5,441 nt of DNA from an uncultured bacterium (GTDB taxonomy: Bacteria; Actinomycetota; Coriobacteriia; Coriobacteriales; Coriobacteriaceae): NCBI GenBank assembly GCA_905216075.1, contig CAJMSO010000136.1, forward strand, positions 1 through 5,441. The letters run 5' to 3'. Each line of letters begins with the position of its first letter. Within the stretch, counting starts at the first letter, position 1. This document shows, in pieces, positions 1-4,149 of this stretch. Both the position numbers and the translations under genes were made by a program. The notes under the pieces are model-generated. The model had not been told where the DNA came from. It did not search any database and was given only the letters and a program-made list of their open reading frames with translations.

Positions 1-1628
1 CCGCCTACATGGCCTTTAACATTCCGGGCACGCCGCGCCTGATCGCTCCGTCCTTCGTGGGACCGTCCTATGCCCGTGAGGCACCGCGTCCTATCACGGT
101 CGACGAGATTCACGAGCTCACGCATCAGTTTGGCGACGCCGCTGTGCGTATGCAAAAGGCTGGCGTCGATGGCGTCGAGGTCCATGCGGCGCATGCCCAC
201 GGCATGCTTGGCGGCTTTTTGACCCCGCTCTACAACAAGCGTACCGATGAGTACGGCGGCTCGCTCGACGCCCGTATGCGCTTCCTGCTCGAGGTCATCG
301 CTGAGATTCGCGAGCGCTGCGGCAAGGACTTCATCATCGACGTCCGCATCTCGGGCGACGAGTACACCGATGGCGGCCTGACCCTCAACGATATGATCTA
401 TGTCTCGCGTCGCCTGGAGAAGGCCGGCGTCGACATGATTCACGTGTCGGGCGGTACCACCATCAAGCGCGGTTCCGCCATTCCCGCCGCCGGCACGCAG
501 CAGGCCTCACACGCTGCCTGCTCGCGCGAGATCAAAAAGCACGTCAACATTCCCGTCGCCACCGTCGGCCGCATCAACGAGGCCTGGATCGCCGAGGAGC
601 TGATCGAGGACGGCGCTGCCGACATCTGTATGATGGGCCGCGCCAATCTGTGCGATGCTGAGTTCTGCAACAAGGCCGCTGCCGGCAACGCCGATGACAT
701 CCGCCCCTGCATTGGCTGCCTGCGCTGTCTGAACGGCATTATGTTTGGCAAGCGCATCTCCTGCACCGTTAATCCGGACGTGGAGCGCGACGAGGCCGGC
801 TACGAGCCTGCCGCCGAGGCCAAGAACGTGCTCGTTGTGGGCGCTGGTCCTGCGGGCATGGAGGCAGCCTACATTGCCGCCAAGCGCGGCCACAACGTGG
901 TGCTCGTGGACAAGCAGGATGAGCCGGGCGGCGAGATGCGCATCGCAGCCGTTCCGCCGGCAAAGCAGGAGCTCACCCGCGTGATCAAGTATCAGTACCG
1001 TCGTCTGGCCGAGGCCGGCGTCACATGCGTCTTTGGCACCGAGCTTTCGGCCGAGGACATTCAGCGCGACTACGCAGGTTACGAGGTTGTCCTGGCTTAT
1101 GGCGCCGAGCCCATCGCTCCGGCCTTCATGCAGGGCTTTAAGCAGGTTATGACAGCTGACGACCTGCTGGGCGGCAAGGCTTTCCCGGGCAAGAAGATCG
1201 TCATCGTCGGCGGCGGCACCGTCGGCTGCGAGACAGCCGATTACCTGGCCCCGCTGGTCAATGACCTGTCGCCGGCCAATCGCGATATCACCGTTATCGA
1301 GATGACCAAGACGCTTGCCGCCAACGAGGGCGGTGCCGGTCGCGCGGTGCTCATCACGCGCATGCTCTCCAAGGGCGTCCACGTACTGACCGAGGCCAAG
1401 GTGACCGAGATTACCGAGGACGCCATCAGCTACGAGAAGGATGGCGAGGTCCACACCATCGCCGATGCCGATACGCTGGTGCTTGCCATGGGCTATCGTC
1501 CCAATACCAAGTTGGCCGACGACCTTGCCGCTGCCGGTGTTGCCACCCACGTGCTGGGCGATGCCAACAAGTGCGGCAACATCCGCGACGCCATCGGCGA
1601 TGGCTACAAGGTTGCCTGCGAGCTCTAG
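1..1628 (+). CDS. OYE-family NADH:flavin / 2-enoate reductase-type oxidoreductase with [4Fe-4S] and FAD domains (5' partial)
   Basis: The frame is open from base 3, so the start lies upstream. The ATG at 9 is internal, and the family is usually about 640-670 residues, so roughly 100-130 N-terminal residues are missing. Numbering from that Met: the FMN TIM-barrel occupies about 1-225, with the NKRTDEYGGS signature (76-85), VSGG (146-149), VGRI (186-189) and MMGR (208-211). A four-Cys [4Fe-4S] motif follows (C234, C237, C240, C252). The FAD-binding GAGPAG is at 278-283, and a second dinucleotide-binding GGGTVG at 401-406 is probably for NAD(P)H. This is the architecture of 2,4-dienoyl-CoA reductase, 2-enoate reductase and BaiCD/BaiH. 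Such enzymes pass electrons from NAD(P)H through FAD, the cluster and FMN to an activated C=C bond in the cytoplasm. The family's catalytic loop (HGY or EGYL) reads HAAHAHGMLGGF (59-70) and has no Tyr. The family call is firm; the substrate is unknown. Confidence 0.93.
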   Translation, partial: AYMAFNIPGTPRLIAPSFVGPSYAREAPRPITVDEIHELTHQFGDAAVRMQKAGVDGVEVHAAHAHGMLGGFLTPLYNKRTDEYGGSLDARMRFLLEVIAEIRERCGKDFIIDVRISGDEYTDGGLTLNDMIYVSRRLEKAGVDMIHVSGGTTIKRGSAIPAAGTQQASHAACSREIKKHVNIPVATVGRINEAWIAEELIEDGAADICMMGRANLCDAEFCNKAAAGNADDIRPCIGCLRCLNGIMFGKRISCTVNPDVERDEAGYEPAAEAKNVLVVGAGPAGMEAAYIAAKRGHNVVLVDKQDEPGGEMRIAAVPPAKQELTRVIKYQYRRLAEAGVTCVFGTELSAEDIQRDYAGYEVVLAYGAEPIAPAFMQGFKQVMTADDLLGGKAFPGKKIVIVGGGTVGCETADYLAPLVNDLSPANRDITVIEMTKTLAANEGGAGRAVLITRMLSKGVHVLTEAKVTEITEDAISYEKDGEVHTIADADTLVLAMGYRPNTKLADDLAAAGVATHVLGDANKCGNIRDAIGDGYKVACEL

Positions 1629-1645
1629 CCAACCCCTTGGCGCAT

Positions 1646-1662
1646 GTGGGGCCTATCCCCAC
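1646..1662. other. small GC-rich hairpin after the oxidoreductase gene
   Basis: GTGGGG (1646-1651) and CCCCAC (1657-1662) form a perfect 6-bp stem with a 5-nt loop, 18 nt after the stop codon. Flanking CGC (1641-1643) and GCG (1664-1666) could lengthen the stem around a bulged A. No T-run follows, so it is at best a weak or factor-assisted end signal, or an RNA 3'-end stabiliser. Confidence 0.3.
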
Positions 1663-1682
1663 GGCGTCAGTCGGTAGATAGC

Positions 1683-1723
1683 AAAAAGCGGCGGTCGTCC
1701 CGTACATGGGACGACCGCCGCTT
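1683..1723 (-). terminator. intrinsic terminator of the isomerase gene, between convergent genes
   Basis: A perfect 16-bp inverted repeat (1686-1701 with 1708-1723) encloses a 6-nt loop, gtacat. The run AAAAA at 1683-1687 becomes a U-tract directly after the stem on the - strand. The stem starts 26 nt beyond the stop codon of the - strand isomerase gene. On the + strand the stem is followed only by TTGCGTTAG, so termination of the left-hand gene here should be weaker, although the hairpin may serve both. Confidence 0.85.
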
Positions 1724-1748
1724 GCGTTAGCAGCAATGAACCGTGCGG

Positions 1749-2390
1749 TTAGAGCCCCAGGATCTCCTTGACCTTGGCGATGATGGCCTCGTCGGTGCCG
1801 TTGGCAAAGAAGTACTCCTGGAAGTGCTCGCCGGCAAGTGCGCCCTTCACCAGGTCCTGATCGATCTCGCCCAGGACGTCGACGAGCGGACGCATGGTCA
1901 CAGCGCGCACGCCGTCGAGGATCTTCTTATTACGCTGCTCGGGCTCAACACGCTCGGCGGGGTAGCCGTTGCCCGAACCAAAGCCAAAGAGCTTCTCGAA
2001 GGTGTACTCGAGGTTGAGCTCCTGGCCCCAGCCGTTCTTGAGGGCGAAGGGCATGGCGACGGCGTTGCCATCGTTGACCTGGGCAAAGGTGTAGGCGTCG
2101 AGCGGGTCGGCAACGTGGCCGCACAGCACGCCGGGGAAGGAGTTGCAGGCGAGCATGGCGCCCTCGCCGGTGCCGCAGCCGGTCACGACGTAGTCGGCAG
2201 CACCGGAGTTCAGCAGCACGGCGGCAAGGATACCGTTCTGCACGTAGGTGAGGGGCTTGGAGTCGGCGTCGGCATACATACCATAGTTAAAGACGGTGTG
2301 CCCCATGGGCTCGACGACCTTCTTAAGGGCAGCTTCGATCATGGGGTTCTTGGAGTTCTGAGAGTTCTCATTGATCAGAGCGATCTTCAT
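1749..2390 (-). CDS. dhuI: RpiB/LacA/LacB-family isomerase, probable DHU isomerase (DhuI-like)
   Basis: The product is 213 residues and complete. It has the RpiB/LacAB phosphosugar-isomerase fold signature GCGTGEG at 71-77; C72 aligns with the catalytic Cys of RpiB (ICGTG). It is longer than true RpiB (about 150), with a C-terminal extension containing the stretches NNEW-like WGQELNLEY (121-129), YPAERVEPEQRN (143-154) and GEHFQEYFFAN (187-197). That longer form is the one I recall from streptococcal DhuI. DhuI converts 4-deoxy-L-threo-5-hexosulose uronate (DHU) to 3-deoxy-D-glycero-2,5-hexodiulosonate, replacing the unrelated KduI. Location directly downstream of a KduD/DhuD gene supports this role. 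The ATG is preceded by AAAGG with a 9-nt spacer. Family assignment is sure; the DhuI function rests on remembered sequence likeness and context, and another ketose/aldose isomerase activity is possible. Confidence 0.85.
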   Translation of the reverse strand: MKIALINENSQNSKNPMIEAALKKVVEPMGHTVFNYGMYADADSKPLTYVQNGILAAVLLNSGAADYVVTGCGTGEGAMLACNSFPGVLCGHVADPLDAYTFAQVNDGNAVAMPFALKNGWGQELNLEYTFEKLFGFGSGNGYPAERVEPEQRNKKILDGVRAVTMRPLVDVLGEIDQDLVKGALAGEHFQEYFFANGTDEAIIAKVKEILGL

Positions 2391-2530
2391 TGCGAATTAC
2401 CTTTCTATTTCTAACTTGCGGTGAAATACGGACTGTTTTGCCTGATAGAAGCCAAAGCCAATCCTTATCTCACCGCAACTCAAATGAAAAACGAGTGGAT
2501 GAAACCTGATATGGGCAGTTGCGGCGACGC
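2391..2530 (-). promoter_or_regulatory. leader between kduD and dhuI with three related elements able to form alternative hairpins
   Basis: Read on the - strand from the kduD stop, the order is A, TCGCCGCAACT (2527-2517); B, AGTTGCGGTGA (2480-2470); and C, TCACCGCAA (2424-2416). A can pair with B over 11 positions, including one G-U pair. B can pair with C over 9 perfect positions. The two pairings exclude each other. A begins 3 nt after the kduD stop, and C ends about 10 nt before the ribosome binding site AGAAAGG of dhuI (2406-2400). The elements could instead be repeated protein-binding half-sites: B and C are an inverted pair 54 bp apart, about five helical turns. I found no clear promoter here. 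Confidence 0.45.
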
Positions 2531-3340
2531 TTATTGAGGCTGCTTTCCAATGTATGCGAGGATGCCGCCGTCGACGTAGAGGATGTGGCCGTTGACGAAG
2601 TTCGATGCATCGGAAGCCAAGAACACGGCGGGGCCCTTCAGATCCTCGGGCGTGCCCCAACGGGCGGCCGGCGTCTTGGCAATGATGAACTGGTCAAACG
2701 GGTGGCGGCTGCCGTCGGGCTGCGTCTCGCGCAGGGGTGCGGTTTGCGGCGTGGCGATGTAGCCGGGTCCAATGCCGTTGCACTGGATATTGGCCTCGCC
2801 AAACTCCGAGCAGATGTTCTTGGTGAGCATCTTGAGTCCGCCCTTGGCGGCGGCATAGCCGGCGATGGTCTCGCGACCTAGCTCGCTCATCATCGAACAG
2901 ATGTTGATGATCTTGCCGTGGCCCTTGGCGATCATGCCGGGCAGGCAGGCCTTGGACACGATAAACGGTGCGTTGAGGTCAATATCGACGACGCGGCGGA
3001 AGTCCTCGGCGCTCATGTCGAGCATCGGGGTGCGCTGGATAACGCCGGCGTTGTTGACCAGGATGTCGGGCGTGGTGCCAAAGTCGGCCTCGATCTTGGC
3101 GATGAGCTCGGCAACGACGGCCTCGTCGGTGACGTCTGCCACGTAACCATGAGCCTCAAAGCCCAGCTCGCGGTAGTGCTTCTCGGCCTCGGCTACCTTG
3201 TCGGCGTGACGTGCGTTAAAGGCGATCTTGGCGCCAGCCTCTCCGAGCGCCTCGGCGATAGCCATGCCAATGCCATAGGTGGCGCCGGTTACCAGTGCGA
3301 CCTTGCCGTCCAGACGGAAGCTGTCCATAAGATCAGACAT
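2531..3340 (-). CDS. kduD: SDR-family 2-keto-3-deoxygluconate dehydrogenase (KduD/DhuD; gluconate 5-dehydrogenase-like)
   Basis: The product is 269 residues and complete. From M1 it shows the SDR cofactor motif TGATYGIG (18-25), NNAG (96-99) and the catalytic set N123, S149, Y162 and K166 (YAAAK), then PGYIATP (192-198). The stretch around NICSMMSELGRET and the C-terminus HILYVDGGILAYIGKQP closely match streptococcal Ga5DH/DhuD as I recall them. The enzyme uses NAD(P)(H) to interconvert 3-deoxy-D-glycero-2,5-hexodiulosonate and KDG; close relatives are annotated gluconate 5-dehydrogenase. I chose the ATG at 3340 because AAGGA lies 5 nt upstream (3346-3350). The in-frame ATG at 3367 would place that ribosome binding site inside the gene and add nine residues without family likeness. 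With the downstream isomerase it forms a two-step DHU-to-KDG module, possibly one operon despite the 140-bp gap. Confidence 0.9.
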   Translation of the reverse strand: MSDLMDSFRLDGKVALVTGATYGIGMAIAEALGEAGAKIAFNARHADKVAEAEKHYRELGFEAHGYVADVTDEAVVAELIAKIEADFGTTPDILVNNAGVIQRTPMLDMSAEDFRRVVDIDLNAPFIVSKACLPGMIAKGHGKIINICSMMSELGRETIAGYAAAKGGLKMLTKNICSEFGEANIQCNGIGPGYIATPQTAPLRETQPDGSRHPFDQFIIAKTPAARWGTPEDLKGPAVFLASDASNFVNGHILYVDGGILAYIGKQPQ

Positions 3341-3345
3341 AGCGA

Positions 3346-3352
3346 TCCTTTC
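3346..3352 (-). promoter_or_regulatory. ribosome binding site that fixes the kduD start
   Basis: GAAAGGA on the - strand is complementary to the 16S rRNA tail and lies 5 nt before the ATG at 3340-3338. It falls between the two candidate ATGs and therefore argues for the inner one. Confidence 0.8.
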
Positions 3353-3397
3353 AAAAGAAACGTTCATCTATATAAGTCTTGCTTTTCATACAAGGTC

Positions 3398-3438
3398 AGT
3401 ATAGGAGAAGAGGATGATTTAAAAATCAGATTCTCCTA
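3398..3438 (-). promoter_or_regulatory. candidate kduD promoter overlapped by an 8-bp inverted repeat
   Basis: On the - strand TATACT (3403-3398) resembles a -10 box about 55-60 nt upstream of the kduD ATG. The hexamer 17 nt upstream of it (ATTTTT) is a poor -35, as expected for a regulated promoter. TAGGAGAA (3402-3409) and TTCTCCTA (3431-3438) form a perfect inverted repeat that spans the promoter. Within it are GATTT (3416-3420) and AAATC (3423-3427). AAAATCAG is repeated at 3422-3429 and 3438-3445, 16 nt apart. The region is AT-rich compared with the genes. The promoter is a motif reading only. Confidence 0.4.
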
Positions 3439-3445
3439 AAATCAG

Positions 3446-3457
3446 GTGAACGTTCAC
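3446..3457. promoter_or_regulatory. perfect 12-bp palindrome, candidate operator
   Basis: GTGAACGTTCAC is perfectly self-complementary with a central CG, as in many LacI-family operators. It lies about 43 bp upstream of the possible -10 box of kduD and 44 bp after the regulator remnant, in AT-rich DNA. The position would suit an activator or an upstream repressor site. The bound protein cannot be named from the sequence. Confidence 0.5.
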
Positions 3458-3500
3458 TTTTAAAAGGTAAACGGTGATTTCGCCCTTGCCGCGCGGACGT

Positions 3501-3878
3501 TTATTCGCTCTGTTCCTGCGTGCCCTCTGCGATCATGTTACGGTTATACACCAGGTGCAGATACATCGCGTCGTGCGCGGCGGTGGGATTGCGCGAGGCG
3601 ATGGCGTCGGCCACATCGCGGTGCGTGCGGATAGTTTCCTCGACGAGCTTTTTGCCAGTCACGTCGATAAAGAGGGGGACGGATGCCTTGAGCACGCCCA
3701 TCAGGCGGGGAACGACGAGGTTTCCGGAGCTCTCGGCAATGGCATTGTGGAACGCGGTGTCGGCGGCGGAGTAATCCTCACCGGCCTCGGCCAGGCGCTC
3801 GGATTCGTCGCAGAGCTCTTTGATACAGACGACCTGGTCGTTGGTTGCGTGCTCGGCCTCCATGCGTGCCATCTGCGG
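3501..3878 (-). pseudogene. GntR/FadR-family regulator remnant: C-terminal FCD ligand domain only
   Basis: About 125 residues of a FadR-type GntR regulator remain, from PQMARMEAEHATND to the stop at 3501. The FCD metal/ligand set is intact: Asp at 3759-3761 and His at 3747-3749 (motif DTAFH), His at 3621-3623 (THRDV) and His at 3555-3557 (YLHL). The family is normally about 220-240 residues, with an N-terminal winged-helix DNA-binding domain. That domain, the linker and the first FCD helix are absent. Upstream of 3878 the frame stays open to a possible start at 3992, but that stretch is antisense to the permease remnant and resembles no GntR domain. It cannot bind DNA as a GntR protein, so it is most likely non-functional. 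FCD regulators typically sense sugar acids, and this one was probably the local regulator. Confidence 0.82.
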
Positions 3879-4041
3879 CGGCGCCACGGCGCTCTCGCAC
3901 GTCAACGATGCCGGTTTTTGGATGTGCTCCTCGTTCCTGGAGATTGACGAGAAGACCACCCTCAAGTCCTGGACCGTTATGGAGACGCTCATCGGCCTTT
4001 CGGGTCTTGCCTGCGCCTTGGTGATTTCGTTCTTCGCCTAG
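3868..4041 (+). pseudogene. GntP-family gluconate/sugar-acid permease remnant: last 57 residues only
   Basis: The frame encodes AICGGATALSHVNDAGFW, then TLKSWTVMETLIG and a final hydrophobic helix LACALVISFFA before the stop TAG. The SHVND(A/S)GFW and K(S/T)WTVMET motifs are the C-terminal hallmark of GntP-family proton/sugar-acid symporters, which are about 440-450 residues with some 12-14 membrane segments. Around 390 residues, including nearly all transmembrane helices, are missing. The frame continues leftward only into DNA that is the antisense of the regulator remnant. No start codon with a ribosome binding site precedes it, so no transporter can be made. Its orientation and place directly before the dehydratase suggest an ancestral permease-dehydratase operon. 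Confidence 0.85.
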
Positions 4042-4063
4042 TTCGCGTAGCTAAGCATCTTTC

Positions 4064-4092
4064 ACCGAGTGCATCGCTCGGTACCCATTTTT
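4064..4092 (+). terminator. weak hairpin plus T-run after the permease tail
   Basis: ACCGAG (4064-4069) pairs with CTCGGT (4077-4082) around a 7-nt loop, and TTTTT follows at 4088-4092 after a 5-nt gap. The short stem and the gap make it a poor intrinsic terminator. It may attenuate read-through from the permease side into the dehydratase. Confidence 0.35.
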
Positions 4093-4105
4093 ACCTGATT
4101 CATTA

Positions 4106-4127
4106 ACCAACGATTGGTACAACCGTT
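4106..4127. promoter_or_regulatory. candidate UxuR/FadR-type operator upstream of the dehydratase
   Basis: ATTGGTACAACCGTT (4113-4127) contains GGT-aca-ACC. It resembles the FCD-family operators TGGTnnnACCA and the E. coli UxuR/ExuR site ATTGGTATACCAAT, although the right half is imperfect. An overlapping quasi-palindrome, ACCAA-cga-TTGGT, runs from 4106 to 4118. It lies 22-44 nt before the dehydratase ATG, a repressor-like position. If real, it may have been a target of the now broken FCD regulator nearby. Confidence 0.35.
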
Positions 4128-4149
4128 CAAACCAAAAGAGGAGAGCATC

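Noticed and set aside
507..1550. Long - strand open frame inside the oxidoreductase gene
   Set aside because: It is an antisense shadow of a GC-rich gene. The + strand carries flavin, Fe-S and nucleotide-binding motifs, whereas this frame gives a low-complexity His/Gly/Ala-rich protein.
1743..2414. + strand open frame opposite the isomerase
   Set aside because: It mirrors the isomerase gene and has no recognisable motifs; the - strand has the RpiB signature, a ribosome binding site and a terminator.
3341..3367. N-terminal extension of the dehydrogenase to the ATG at 3367
   Set aside because: The ribosome binding site at 3346-3352 would lie inside the coding region, and the added residues MNVSFERIA have no counterpart in the family.
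3501..3992. A complete 163-residue regulator starting at 3992
   Set aside because: Its first 38 or so residues are antisense to the GntP tail, match no GntR domain, and lack a convincing ribosome binding site. It is better read as a truncated FCD remnant.
3820..4041. A small 73-residue + strand membrane protein
   Set aside because: The part before 3868 is antisense to the regulator. Only the GntP-like tail is meaningful, so it is a remnant rather than a small gene.
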